Notes: a model not told the origin generated them from the letters alone. Shown: positions 46,646 through 56,342, counted from the first letter of the stretch. The stretch is DNA of 63,309 nt from Fragilaria crotonensis (GCA_022925895.1 JAKSYS010000346.1:1-63309); one strand, 5' to 3'. Made by a program: numbers and translations.

Positions 46646-47130
46646 TACCTTCACTTTGCCCTTGAAGGATGATTTCCTTTGCCTTTACAACCACTGTAAA
46701 TTTAAGGAATGCCTTCCATTTTTCCTGTACAAGTACCCCTTATCAGGAAGATGCATACGCGGTCCATACTACTGGGAAACCATATAGACATTAAAGTGTT
46801 GGATTGACTAAAAATCTTACTCTAGTTCTCATCAAATGATTGAAGAGTGCAATTTATCAGCAGCACACAACCAATCAAGCTCTCTGGGAGGTCAACATAC
46901 AAAAAGCACTGTCGTACAGGACTTCCTCCACCCAGGCTTCTTGCTTGCTCTTTCTCATCATGCTTATGACCGCATCCATTGATTCAGCTGGCACCTGCAT
47001 AGCTAAAGCTGCCAGCATTTCTCCATGACAATCATAAACAATACTGACCTTGGCAAGCTTCATCCACAAACTAGCTAGTAAGAACAGTGTCTAAGCAACA
47101 AAGTCTAAGAAGGTGAACTCTTGACCAACC

Positions 47131-47440
47131 ATGTTCTTAATCTGGTTCACAAAGACCAGATGGGGGACTGTGTACTATGCTGTCCAGCAAGCAACAGCAG
47201 TAAGGGTGACATGTGCTTCTTTGCCTACTAGGGAGATTATGAATGCTGATCTTGACACTGACATGTGTGACAAGCTGAAGCAGCTTGTCACAGATCCAGC
47301 GTATTGGACGAAGGGCGTTGCCGCTTTCGAATTCCGTTTCCGAACAATCAGCTCCTGTCTCACCTATCACCTATCTTGAAGGCGACAATGCTACATTCTC
47401 CTCTGTTCATGCTTGCTTTGTTGAGATATAAAATATTGCC
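47131..47440 (+). pseudogene. Fragment of a second hAT-type transposase
   Basis: The frame from 47131 reads a Phe-Thr-Lys-Thr-Arg-Trp-Gly-Thr-Val-Tyr-Tyr-Ala segment and later Asp-Pro-Ala-Tyr-Trp. After a frame change caused by a 7-bp duplication of ACCTATC near 47362-47375 it reads Leu-Glu-Gly-Asp-Asn-Ala-Thr-Phe-Ser-Ser-Val-His-Ala-Cys. This Thr-Arg-Trp-Gly ... Leu-Glu-Gly-Asp-Asn-Ala series is typical of the catalytic region of a different hAT/DUF659-like transposase lineage and does not resemble the intact transposase at 50628. Ends are not definable; the rest of the gene is missing. Inside the hAT element, so either captured or a remnant of an earlier insertion. Confidence 0.5.
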
Positions 47441-47490
47441 TGAAGGAGCTTGATGGTATACATTTTAACGCATAGCAACTTCTCCGTAAA

Positions 47491-47787
47491 ATGGACACAA
47501 CGAGAAGTTCTCGATTCTGCAAGTGGCTTCAGCATCTTGGTGAATCTCCATTTCTTGCTGCTGCTGAAGACAGTCTTGCATGTCAGATCTTGATAATTGA
47601 AGAGGAGAACCATGATGATGACATCATGGGTGGTGTGGATAACGACATGGTTGTCATGAACAACGTAGATGAATTCAATAACCTGAATCTGACTCGTGGA
47701 GTCAGCACAATTGCTGATGAAGATATCTTTGCTTTGGCAGACAAAGAACAACAGCAGCTAAATGTGATTGATGGTAGTACAGCATAA
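47491..47787 (+). CDS. Small acidic ORF inside the hAT element, unknown
   Basis: 98 codons from ATG 47491, with an acidic Glu-Glu-Glu-Asn-His-Asp-Asp-Asp stretch and a run of Asp/Asn/Val. No family recognised. It could be a second small protein of the element or the degraded tail of the transposase fragment before it. Confidence 0.3.
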   Translation: MDTTRSSRFCKWLQHLGESPFLAAAEDSLACQILIIEEENHDDDIMGGVDNDMVVMNNVDEFNNLNLTRGVSTIADEDIFALADKEQQQLNVIDGSTA

Positions 47788-48187
47788 TGGCTTTGATAGC
47801 AGCAGGTATACTAGTACTTGGCACTGCTCTCCGCGATGCCATAGTAGCAATACATCTAATGCCATCAGGGCTTCTCAGTTACTACTACATAATGGTCCTG
47901 GTGTTAGTACAATTTCGTATTGTTGTATAGTCAAATCAATTTACTCAATTGTCGGCAAATTGTAATCGTTATACTTGGTGTACTACCACAGAATCATAGT
48001 GTACTACTACCGGTATTCAGATATTTCAGTACACCAGAAACCAGCACACAGTCTTTTCTTACACGTTGTTTTCGTGCATAAGCTGAAGTAAGAGCCAGAG
48101 ATGCAAAATATAATTCTTAAAGGTTTTCTCACTGTTCCACCCATGGATTTTTGTATTCCTTTACTCAACGCTCACTAGCTAGTGTGA

Positions 48188-49045
48188 AAGTCAATGCACA
48201 AGCCCCAAATATACAGGGTGCAGGGTCCCCTTTGTATTGCAAAATCTGAGGGCTGAATTGGAGATGCAGAACAAATCTTCTGTCAAGGATTGTTAAGGGT
48301 GCATCAAAAATGTTTTTGACGCCCTTTCATTGTTTGTAATGAGCGTACATATTGGTTCAAACACAAGTCAATGCACAAGCCCCAAATATACAGGGTGCGG
48401 GGTCCCCTTTGTATTGCAAAATCTGAGGGCTGCATTGGAGATGCAGGACAAATCTTCTGTCAAGGACTATCAAGGGTATATCAGAAATGTTTTTGACACC
48501 CTAGGATTTTTTGTAGTGAGCTTACATATTGGTTGAAAGACAAGTCAGTGCACAAGCCCAAAATATACAGGGTGCGGGGTCCGCTTAGTACTGCAAAATC
48601 TGAGGGCTAAATTAGAGATGCAGAAAAAATGTTCTGCCAGTGTTTGTCAAGTTTGCATGGATGATACCGACGGCATCCTTTGATTGGAGTGGGTATATAT
48701 ACCCATTGACTAGTGTGCAATTTAGTGGTTAATTTGCCACAATTGCTGATACAGGGGTTTTCGATAAATGAATATTCTGCAGTCAGACATTAATATTACA
48801 CAGAATGGTACTGCTGTGTTTTGTAGACTGTGTATGGATTGTGTTGATGGCATCCTGATATCCCTTCAACCTTTTATGCTCATCAACTTCTTGAAGATTC
48901 AATTGTGATCCCAAAATGCTGCCAAAATAATACACTAAAATGATCAATACTCAATGAATTTTGGATTTTGAAAAAATCCAAAACTGGCATTGACTCCATC
49001 ATCAATAGCCTGCGACTCATTGACAGAAGCTCCGGCAACGAAAGT
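48188..49045 (+). repeat. Foldback palindrome, left arm (177-bp subrepeats)
   Basis: About 860 bp that pair with 49195 onward. The outer part is two full 177-bp direct subrepeats (about 48190 and 48367) and a partial third (48544). The inner part is unique (48690-49045) and is mirrored in the right arm. A 149-bp spacer separates the arms. Confidence 0.93.
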
Positions 49046-49132
49046 CGATGCTGGGGCTGTTATAGTGCAACTGATAAGCTCAGAGCATAAAGTTCTTCTG
49101 ATTTGGGTAACTACAACACTAGTAGATAACAT
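48944..49132 (-). CDS. Apex ORF, left arm (copy 1)
   Basis: 62 codons on the minus strand, crossing from spacer into the left arm. Its last about 34 residues (Ala-Gly-Ala-Ser-Val-Asn-Glu ... Phe-Gly-Phe-Phe-Gln-Asn-Pro-Lys) are nearly identical to the C-terminus of the ORF at 49162-49296, because the two lie in the mirrored arms. The N-termini differ since they fall in the non-mirrored spacer. No known family; may be chance or an exon remnant. Confidence 0.25.
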   Translation of the reverse strand: MLSTSVVVTQIRRTLCSELISCTITAPASTFVAGASVNESQAIDDGVNASFGFFQNPKFIEY

Positions 49133-49161
49133 GTGATCGCATCCTAAATTTCACATTAACT

Positions 49162-49296
49162 ATGTCGCCAGCACCAACACTAACTCCCAAAGCAACTTTC
49201 ATTGCCGGAGCTTCTGTCAATGAGTTGCAGGCTATTGATGATGGAGTCAATGCCAGTTTTGGATTTTTTCAAAATCCAAAATTCATTGAGTATTGA
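49162..49296 (+). CDS. Apex ORF, right arm (copy 2)
   Basis: 44 codons from ATG 49162 to TGA 49296, pointing away from copy 1. Shares its C-terminal part with it and differs at two residues (Val/Ile and Ser/Leu). Confidence 0.25.
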   Translation: MSPAPTLTPKATFIAGASVNELQAIDDGVNASFGFFQNPKFIEY

Positions 49297-50280
49297 TCAT
49301 TTTAGTGTATTATTTTGGCAGCATTTTGGGATCACAATTGAATCTTCAAGAAGTTGATGAGCATAAAAGGTTGAAGGGATCTCAGGATGCCATCAACACA
49401 ATCCATACACAGTCTACAAAACACAGCAGTACCATTCTGTGTAATATTAATGTCTGACTGCAGAATATTCATTTATCAAAAACCCCTGTACCAGCAATTG
49501 TGGCAAATTAATCGCTAAATTGCACACTAGTCAATGGGTATATATACCCACTCCAATCAAAGGATGCCGTCGGTATCATCCATGCAAACTTGACAAACAC
49601 TGGCAGAACATTTTTTCTGCATCTCTAATTTAGCCCTCAGATTTTGCAGTACTAAGCGGACCCCGCATCCTGTATATTTTGGGCTTGTGCACTGACTTGT
49701 CTTTCAACCAATATGTAAGCTCACTACAAAAAATTCTAGGGTGTCAAAAACATTTCTGATATACCCTTGATAGTCCTTGACAGAAGATTTGTTCTGCATC
49801 TCCAATGCAGCCCTCAGATTTTGCAATACAAAGGGGAACCCGCACCCTGTATATTTGGGGCTTGTGCATTGACTTGTGTTTGAAACAATATGTACGCTCA
49901 CTACAAACAATGAAAGGGCGTCAAAAACATTTTTGATGCACCCTTAACAATCCTTGACAGAAGATTTGTTCTGCATCTCCAATTCAGCCCTCAGATTTTG
50001 CAATACAAAGGGACCCTGCGCCCTGTATATTTGGGGTTTGTGCATTGACTTGTGTTTCAACCAATATGTAAGCTCACTACAAACAATGATAGGTTGTCAA
50101 AAACATTTCTGATACACCCTTACAGTCCTTGACAGAAGATTTGTTCTGCGTCTCCAATGCAATACAAAGGGGACCCCGCGTCCTGTATATTTTGGGCTTG
50201 CCGTGCATTGACTTGTGATTCAACCAATAAGAAAGCTCACTACAAAAAATCAAAGGGTGTCATTTTTAACGTGGATGCTG
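49195..50280 (-). repeat. Foldback palindrome, right arm (177-bp subrepeats)
   Basis: Reverse complement of the left arm with at least one more subrepeat: unit boundaries near 49692, 49871, 50049 and 50213. Paired subrepeats of the two arms differ by only a few bases over long stretches, so the inversion is young or is kept uniform by conversion. The last unit is shorter and more divergent. Confidence 0.93.
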
Positions 50281-50627
50281 TGGCTTTACCAACAAAGGAT
50301 GATAAGATTGCTTCTCTAATCTACTAGAGGGGACTTCCACCACTAGCTATTTGCCAATGCTTTAATGAATAGGACACACATATAAACCGTATACCTGGTA
50401 CTGTACTTGCAGAATTCAGATACCTATACACTATACAGTGTTTCCTGAAGAACAGCTAACAGCAAACAGCAGTTCGTAGTATGTCAGTAATTGTTTGCAT
50501 TTGCCCTTTTGTGGCGGTTGCGTGGCAGGAGATTGTCTGGTTTGGCCGTCAGCCATGACCAGCGAGAGCAAACTTTCTCTCTAGTACTGTATCTACAACC
50601 TATCCTCTTGAAAGTTGACGTCCTCGT

Positions 50628-52811
50628 ATGGAGCACCATCCTGGAGACGAGGCACTGGAGGAAGCGTCCGTGGGGATATCGATGGCTGAAGTGGCAAGAC
50701 AAGATGGTGATCATTATGTTGAAGAAGATACAGAACCTCAGTCAAGCCTTGCGGGTCTGCCTTCTATTGCTAGGAAGCACGCCGTTGTAGCGTTTTCAAA
50801 AATGAAATTTATGATTAAGGATGACATCAAGCAGCGGAAGGGGAAGTTCTGTATAGTGGAAAGTAGTTCCATGGTCACTGGAGGTGCTGGTAAGACAACA
50901 AAAAATGCGGGTTCATCAGTATGGGATTCATTTTCTCGCATCCTGGACGTAGAAAGGAATATTTTGGTGGACTTTGCATCCTGCAATAAGTGTGCAGAAG
51001 TCTATTCCTGCAATAGCAGAAATGGTACAACAACGCTGTCAAAGCACTCTGCAAAATGTGGCGAGGTCATTTGCTTGTCGAATCTGTTTCATCCAAGAAA
51101 GGGCCAAGCACTAATGACTGAGTTTATAATGAAAAAATCCAAACCAACCACAAAAGATCGCGAAAAAGTGACCAATGCATGCGTCAAGATGTGTGCCCAG
51201 GATTTTCGACCATTCAACTCCGTGGGATGTGATGGATTTGTCAATCTTGTTCAGCAATGCATGGATATTGCTAGTAAGTCGCACGGTCACATGCTTGCCC
51301 GAGATCTATTGCCTTCTCCTTCAACCGTGAGTCGAAATGTTGAAACAGTCAAGGATCTGGTCGTTAATTCGTTGTCTGAGACATTTTATCAACATTCAAA
51401 CAAAGAGGGCATTGGTTTGGCATTCACCACAGACATGTACACTGAAAACTTCACGAAGTTGTCATACTCTGCCTTGACGTGTCACTTTCTAGACGACGAT
51501 TTCAAACTTCATTATGCTACATTGGGATGCAAGGTTTTTCCTGACGATGCAGCACATACAGCCGAAAACATAAAGAATGAGACACTTTCCATACTCTCAG
51601 AATACGGACTGGACCATAATGACCTTGCAGTTGATGGAAACTGCTTCACCACCGATGATGGATCTGGAAACACTGGGCAGCTGGGAATTATCAATTGTTT
51701 CTCTCGCATCACGTGTTCGGATCACAAGATAAGTACTGTGCTTTGCACAGTTTTAAGCAAGACAACTATTATGAGGGATGGAAGACGGTCCAAGCCATTC
51801 TACCGTTACATGTCAGATCTCCCGACAATTCTTACACTCATCGATGATTGCAAGGGGTTGGTGCAATATTTCAACCAGGCTAACCTTCAAAAGCTACTCA
51901 ACAAGACACTAAAATCTGAGAATGAAACGCGATGGAGCTCACTTTTTGACATGCTTCTGAGTGTCAAAGAGGCATTCGACCAGGTGAAAGCTGTTCTACT
52001 AGTGAGGAGGAAAGATGAAAAAATTGACAAAATCAGCAAGTCCCTTTTATCGCAATTACTAAGCTTCCTGGAGGAATTCAAGATTGCGACGAAGCGTTTG
52101 GAGGGCGTGAAAATTCCAACTATTCACCTTGTTGTGCTATCACTTGCTCAGATGACCAAAAACTGCGAAAGTCCAACCGGAGGAGACACAATATGTATGC
52201 ATCCAGAAATAAGCAAGCTGAGGGGGATTGTTAAGACAGTGTTGATTGCAAAGTTTAAACTTCACAGAATCCATATTGCGGCAGCATTCTTGGACCCAAG
52301 ACAGACATTGAGGCTGATGAACAACCACCGAATTGACCAGTCCCTGTTAACTGAGGGATTAGAGTTAGTGGAATTGCTCTTTGATCGTCACTACACTAGA
52401 AGCGAGCAAGCCGATACTGCATCAGCAGAACAGGTCATGAATGATGATGGCCTTTATCGCCCAAGAAAGAAATCCAAGTCACTATTCGCCTTGGATGACG
52501 AAGAGCATGCACTTGCAAATACTGGTCGACCTTTGCAAACCGAAGTTGATCTGTTTAAGCTGGTGCGACTGCGTCCTGATGATATTGAAGATGAGAACTT
52601 TGATTTGTTGCTGTGGTGGCGTGCAAATAGGGAGCAGTACCCAATTCTTGCCAAGGTGGCTCGATACATTTTGGCTATTCCAGCCTCTAGTGCGGAGAGT
52701 GAAAGGGTTTTCAGTGCCTCCTCCAACACTATTACTCAAAAGCGTACCCAGCTTCTCCCATCAAATCTCAATGGGCTTCTTATCATCAAATCAAACATAG
52801 CACTGGTCTAG
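50628..52811 (+). CDS. hAT transposase with BED zinc finger (intact)
   Basis: 727 codons from ATG 50628 to TAG 52811, one exon, no breaks. A BED-type zinc finger lies around residues 97-145: Trp and Phe, then Cys-Xaa2-Cys, a Gly-Thr-Thr-Thr-Leu turn, and His-Xaa4-Cys. The RNase H-like core begins with a Thr-Asp-Met-Tyr strand near residue 268 and an Asp-Gly-Asn-Cys strand near 340. The C-terminal hAT dimerisation region lies near 655-710 (Trp-Trp-Xaa-Ala-Asn, then Ile-Pro-Ala-Ser-Ser-Ala-Glu-Ser-Glu-Arg-Val-Phe-Ser). It would cut at the TIRs 46271 and 54285, binding through BED and subterminal motifs. Intact coding and intact ends make this a candidate autonomous element. Confidence 0.93.
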   Translation: MEHHPGDEALEEASVGISMAEVARQDGDHYVEEDTEPQSSLAGLPSIARKHAVVAFSKMKFMIKDDIKQRKGKFCIVESSSMVTGGAGKTTKNAGSSVWDSFSRILDVERNILVDFASCNKCAEVYSCNSRNGTTTLSKHSAKCGEVICLSNLFHPRKGQALMTEFIMKKSKPTTKDREKVTNACVKMCAQDFRPFNSVGCDGFVNLVQQCMDIASKSHGHMLARDLLPSPSTVSRNVETVKDLVVNSLSETFYQHSNKEGIGLAFTTDMYTENFTKLSYSALTCHFLDDDFKLHYATLGCKVFPDDAAHTAENIKNETLSILSEYGLDHNDLAVDGNCFTTDDGSGNTGQLGIINCFSRITCSDHKISTVLCTVLSKTTIMRDGRRSKPFYRYMSDLPTILTLIDDCKGLVQYFNQANLQKLLNKTLKSENETRWSSLFDMLLSVKEAFDQVKAVLLVRRKDEKIDKISKSLLSQLLSFLEEFKIATKRLEGVKIPTIHLVVLSLAQMTKNCESPTGGDTICMHPEISKLRGIVKTVLIAKFKLHRIHIAAAFLDPRQTLRLMNNHRIDQSLLTEGLELVELLFDRHYTRSEQADTASAEQVMNDDGLYRPRKKSKSLFALDDEEHALANTGRPLQTEVDLFKLVRLRPDDIEDENFDLLLWWRANREQYPILAKVARYILAIPASSAESERVFSASSNTITQKRTQLLPSNLNGLLIIKSNIALV

Positions 52812-54191
52812 TAGATTATTGGCAACTGTGTTCTTCACAACAGATTTTCCATATCAGGTGGCAAAACCGATGCAACTGAAAACAATAGCACATTTCCTTG
52901 CAACTTGTACTCTTTTCAACCTTATTCCTCTTCAAAGAATTGTGTTTTTTGATGGATTGAAAGCGATTGGTTATGAATATTGCATAAATTCCTCACAGTA
53001 TCATTGTACTTCAGAATCTCAAAGAGGTGCCAACTTCTTGTCGTAATGTTGTTCTTGTTGTTGGCCTGGCTTGAACACGTCCACCTTATGTGTACTGCTA
53101 TGGGTTCGAAGGCAAGCATGACATCATGCTCAGATAATACGGCTTTCAAAATGATTAGACTGACACTGTCAACGCACACAAATGGTGAGCCAATGCCAGT
53201 GCGGAGATTGTCCATTAGTACTTCATCTTGTTTTCCTTCAACTGTTTTACATTTCGTCCACCTTGTTCACAATGTTTGGGCGATCTTGGATTATGGGAGC
53301 AGGGAGGTACATGTTGAGAGCATCAGATTTTGTTGCAAGGTAAGAAAGAAAGGAAACGTACCAAGTGATGTAGTAAATTCATCTTTCTCGGTGAACAACT
53401 GAGGTGATGATCTCCTGCAGGCTGCAGGGTACAGTACTGATCAGGGCAGCCGACAGTCCTGACGACTCATGTGCAGTTTCTGCAACTTTTGTCTAGTCTT
53501 GGAAACAGTTGAAATGTATCCTTACCATTCACCTCAGCGCCGCCACGACGACGTACGTATCCACACAATCTGTTTCACACTCCCACACAGGCTTGCGATT
53601 AAGGTGTTCGGACGTAAAGACCGCGTTGGTTGCCTTGCTTTGTTTGTACAATGTTACGCCCATGTCATGCCATGCTTGTTATCACCGGGAGGCAGTCGAG
53701 GCAAGTATGCGTTCGACGATTTCCAAAATACACATTCCAAGATCTTGTGTTGTGGGTTCGAGTAACATATGAACATATGTAATAATGCTCCACCGGCATC
53801 AGTAGGTACGCTGGTATGCTATTGTACTGCACTTGTACATTGCGCTATGATCGTACTCCGAGTATGATAGTAGTCAAACAGTGCGAAAGTTGTCTCAAAG
53901 TATGGTACAACTGTCACACAATAGATACGTAGGGTACGAAGTGCAATACGCAATATCTGTAGACTCTACAGCTTGAAGGAACATAAAAACAAAAAGATGT
54001 TCAAGCAGTGCTTGCTGTTTGGTCCGCGTCGTGTTCATTTATATATTTAAATGACTTGTTACTGCTGCGGCTCTGTGGCACTCTACTAGTACTCTGTAGG
54101 AATAGGAGCACATTCCCCCTACTAAACACTGTGTCGAGTTCCGACAGTGCAGACTTGTTAACCCTAACTCTAACTCAAAAAAAAAATTGTT
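52812..54191. other. hAT element 3' non-coding region
   Basis: 1.4 kb without a convincing gene between transposase and right subterminal block. Includes GTAC-rich words near 53800-53870 and a short telomere-like AACCCTAACTCTAACTC stretch near 54160-54176 before an A tract. Confidence 0.5.
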
Positions 54192-54285
54192 GCGGGTACG
54201 GGTACGGGTACAAGTACCCGTACCTCCCTCGGTCTTACGACCGGGTCGGGTCGGGTACGAAAAAGCTTACCCGTGCATGGCTCTG
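54192..54285. repeat. hAT right subterminal GGGTAC block and right TIR
   Basis: CGGGTA units near 54192-54210 followed by opposite-orientation GTACCC and GGGTCGGGTCGGGTAC units. The last 18 bases (54268-54285) are the inverted copy of the left TIR. Confidence 0.9.
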
Positions 54286-54293
54286 CTCTACGC
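54286..54293 (+). repeat. 8-bp target-site duplication, right
   Basis: CTCTACGC, identical to 46263-46270. Confidence 0.92.
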
Positions 54294-54353
54294 TATACGG
54301 TCTATGACGGTAGTATATATCATCGGATGGGTTTCGATTAGAATGCATAGAAA

Positions 54354-54373
54354 TGACGTCAATCATGACGTCA
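54354..54373. promoter_or_regulatory. Two CRE-type octamers upstream of the FkbM gene
   Basis: TGACGTCA at 54354-54361 and again at 54366-54373, starting 12 bp apart (about one helical turn), about 210 bp before the start codon 54581. Close pairing on one DNA face suits cooperative bZIP binding; role inferred. Confidence 0.5.
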
Positions 54374-54580
54374 CAGTACTGACCCTTTCACGTACGCCTC
54401 CCAAGTGTGATACGTCATTTCCTTTGAATCTTATCATATCCATAATCCATACACGGGCTCACGATAAACTGTTGAGTCGGTCAATTTTGCGGCGAATCCC
54501 AGTGTCCCAGACAACACAGAGATCCGCAACATCCAAGAGGAGAAATAGAAACAGGAAGCCATTTGAAGAGCAGGAATGTC

Positions 54581-55734
54581 ATGGCGAGGGCTAGTGGAAT
54601 TGTCCTTTTGCTCATATTGCTCCTTGGCGGAGCGATAGTCATTTCATCAGTATTCAGCATGTCGTATCTGCGTGGACTATCCGTCATGAGCACAACAGCC
54701 TGGACCTCAACCACAGTAGGAAATAATTCACACGTAGACTCCTTCGTGTCAAACCAGCACACCCTCACTCGCGAGGTACTCAGAGAGATGTTTGAGCAGG
54801 TTGTCGAGACAGAGGTTCGTTTTAATCACTGGGGTTTAGGTTGCAGCGACCTCACCATCCTGGCACCTTATTTCAGAGCCATTTCAGACAAGTACGCTTC
54901 CGAGGGCAATGGGAACACGCGCCTCATATTTGACGTTGGAGCTAACAATGGCGATGATGCGGAAAGCATTCTTGGCGCTTTTCACAAGATTGTTGGCATG
55001 TGCTTTGGGTTTGCTGTTCCCTTTAAGCTCATTTCTGTCGAGCCGTCCCCGCAAGTGTTTTGTGAACTAGACGACCTAGCAAGAGAGAAGAAGTGGGAAT
55101 TTCCCGCTCAAGACATGCTTCGTCTCAACATTGCTCTCTCGGACGTAACTGGCTATCTCTCATTTAGTGACCCTGGTCACGAGGGCGGGGGTCTGGTGGA
55201 TGGCACTGACCAGGAACTCGGTCCCATGACAGCTGATTTTCTTCAAAATGTCACCAAGTGCAGCATGTCAAACGAAACCAACCACACGCTTGACGAGAGC
55301 AGAATCACTGTCGTGCCCACCTTCACGATGGACCTTCTTGTTTCGTCATTGAAAGACCTCAATATTTTCCAACAAGATGATGATATCTTTGTCCTTAAAA
55401 TCGATACAGAGGGCCATGATGTTAATGTTTTGCGGGGCGCAAAGCAACTGCTCGAGGAAATGCGCATAACCTTTGTGATATTTGAGACTTACACAAATGC
55501 ACTGACCAAACAGGTGGCTGAGCTTATGGGAGCAAATGGCTACCTTTGCTTCATAATCTCACCAGCGATGCTCCTTCAATTCATACGGAGGATTGGTGGT
55601 ACAGTCACTTGGAAAAACCTTTCGTGGTGGGAAACGGCGTTTGCGGCATTCGTGGCAGCAAGAGTCTGGGCATGCTCTGGCGTATGTTCCACAGTAGCAA
55701 CAGTAGCCTTATCAATGCCTACGAGCTTCTCTAG
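54581..55734 (+). CDS. FkbM-family methyltransferase, type II membrane protein (C-terminal frame step)
   Basis: ATG 54581. An N-terminal signal-anchor of about 24 hydrophobic residues is followed by a Ser/Thr-rich stem. The SAM-binding domain has Ile-Phe-Asp-Val-Gly-Ala-Asn-Asn-Gly-Asp (near 54927), a Ser-Val-Glu-Pro-Ser-Pro strand end (near 55038) and Leu-Lys-Ile-Asp-Thr-Glu-Gly-His-Asp (near 55395), the FkbM pattern. Sugar or other small O-methylation in the Golgi is the usual inference. After a Gly-Tyr-Leu-Cys-Phe segment near 55545 the original frame gives Arg-rich, low-quality sequence to 56029. The neighbouring frame gives a more natural Trp/His/Asn-containing end stopping at 55734, so a 1-nt error or mutation near 55545 is likely. 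Potential N-glycosylation sites occur in the luminal part. Confidence 0.78.
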
Positions 55735-55839
55735 AGAGATGATAATGATCCGACCCGGTGGCAGCGCGGCTCGTCGACGCCGTCACACAGGCAACGGCGA
55801 TGCATCGCGAGTGAGAAAGACCAGCGCGCCGTCGCAAAA

Positions 55840-56342
55840 TTCGTTGAGTAGCCTGAACAACTCGGCGCGCAGATTGTGGTGTTCAAGCAGACTAGCTATC
55901 TATAAAGTTATTTGCCGTGCTCTTCATGCCGTAGGTGCGATGAGTCACTTTCTAGGGACTGTCGCTTGGATTTCATCGTGGGACAAAGAATTCGTGTGCA
56001 CCACAAGAGGCTTTGGAGACATGAACTGACTTTGGAAGTCCTTCGTGCTATGACCACTAGTTCCGATGGGACAGTTACCTAGTTGGACTTTTGGTGTTTA
56101 TGCTGCAAGAAATGAAGAAAGTTGACTATGATTTGATTAACAAGATTCGGGAGCAAATCCGCAAACTGGACCTGACTCGTAGTGGAACATTGGAGCGCAG
56201 AGATTTGGAACTGATGGCGAAATGAATTTTACGGACTGGACGTACGAAGTTGCATCTCGCCAACTACAAGTCGAAATTGTTTAAGCAAGCGAGCTCAATT
56301 AATGACACTCGACGCTTTGACGATGATATTCATGTGGTGTAG
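55840..56342 (+). pseudogene. C-terminal remnant of an EF-hand, channel-like protein
   Basis: One frame reads Cys-Arg-Leu-Asp-Phe-Ile-Val-Gly-Gln, then Glu-Leu-Thr-Leu-Glu-Val-Leu-Arg-Ala-Met and Ser-Ser-Asp-Gly-Thr-Val-Thr, interrupted by TAG near 56078 and a 1-nt step. It continues Met-Leu-Gln-Glu-Met-Lys-Lys-Val-Asp and an EF-hand-like Leu-Asp-Leu-Thr-Arg-Ser-Gly-Thr-Leu-Glu. After an in-frame TGA at 56223 comes Lys-Leu-His-Leu-Ala-Asn-Tyr-Lys-Ser-Lys-Leu, with the last stop at 56342. This order resembles the cytosolic EF-hand tail of two-pore-type potassium channels of diatoms. No pore region is seen upstream. Two nonsense codons plus truncation make it a pseudogene even if some indels are errors. 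Confidence 0.5.

Larger units (their letters stand above)
46271..54285 (+). mobile_element. hAT-superfamily DNA transposon, 8.0 kb, apparently complete
   Basis: The ends are an 18-bp perfect terminal inverted repeat beginning CAGAG (hAT consensus CAGNG), flanked by an exact 8-bp direct duplication CTCTACGC, the hAT hallmark. Just inside each end is a block rich in GGGTAC/GTACCC units. Inside lie, in order, a 37-bp tandem repeat, a decayed transposase-like fragment, a 2-kb palindrome of 177-bp subrepeats, and an intact BED/hAT transposase gene. 8.0 kb is long for this superfamily (often 2.5-5 kb) because of the palindrome and extra sequence. The intact TIRs, duplication and transposase suggest recent insertion and possible autonomy. 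Confidence 0.93.

Noticed and set aside
47137..47370. Minus-strand ORFs in the hAT left half
   Set aside because: They are antisense to the transposase-like fragment, which has recognisable motifs on the plus strand.
48190..50213. Regular 177-bp repeats as a CRISPR-like or centromeric satellite array
   Set aside because: There are only about three units per arm in opposite orientation around a spacer, with no short repeat-unique spacer pattern. The layout is a palindrome within a transposon in a eukaryote.
50436..54131. CAGTGTTT / AAACACTG as the hAT ends
   Set aside because: The flanking 8-mers do not match; the longer TIR at 46271 and 54285 has an exact 8-bp duplication.
54160..54176. Telomere or interstitial telomeric repeat
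   Set aside because: Only one exact CCCTAA followed by degenerate units; too short to claim.
55735..56029. C-terminal extension of the FkbM ORF to 56029
   Set aside because: The extension is Arg-rich and unlike the family, and overlaps a better coding frame (channel tail). The neighbouring frame ends the FkbM protein naturally at 55734.
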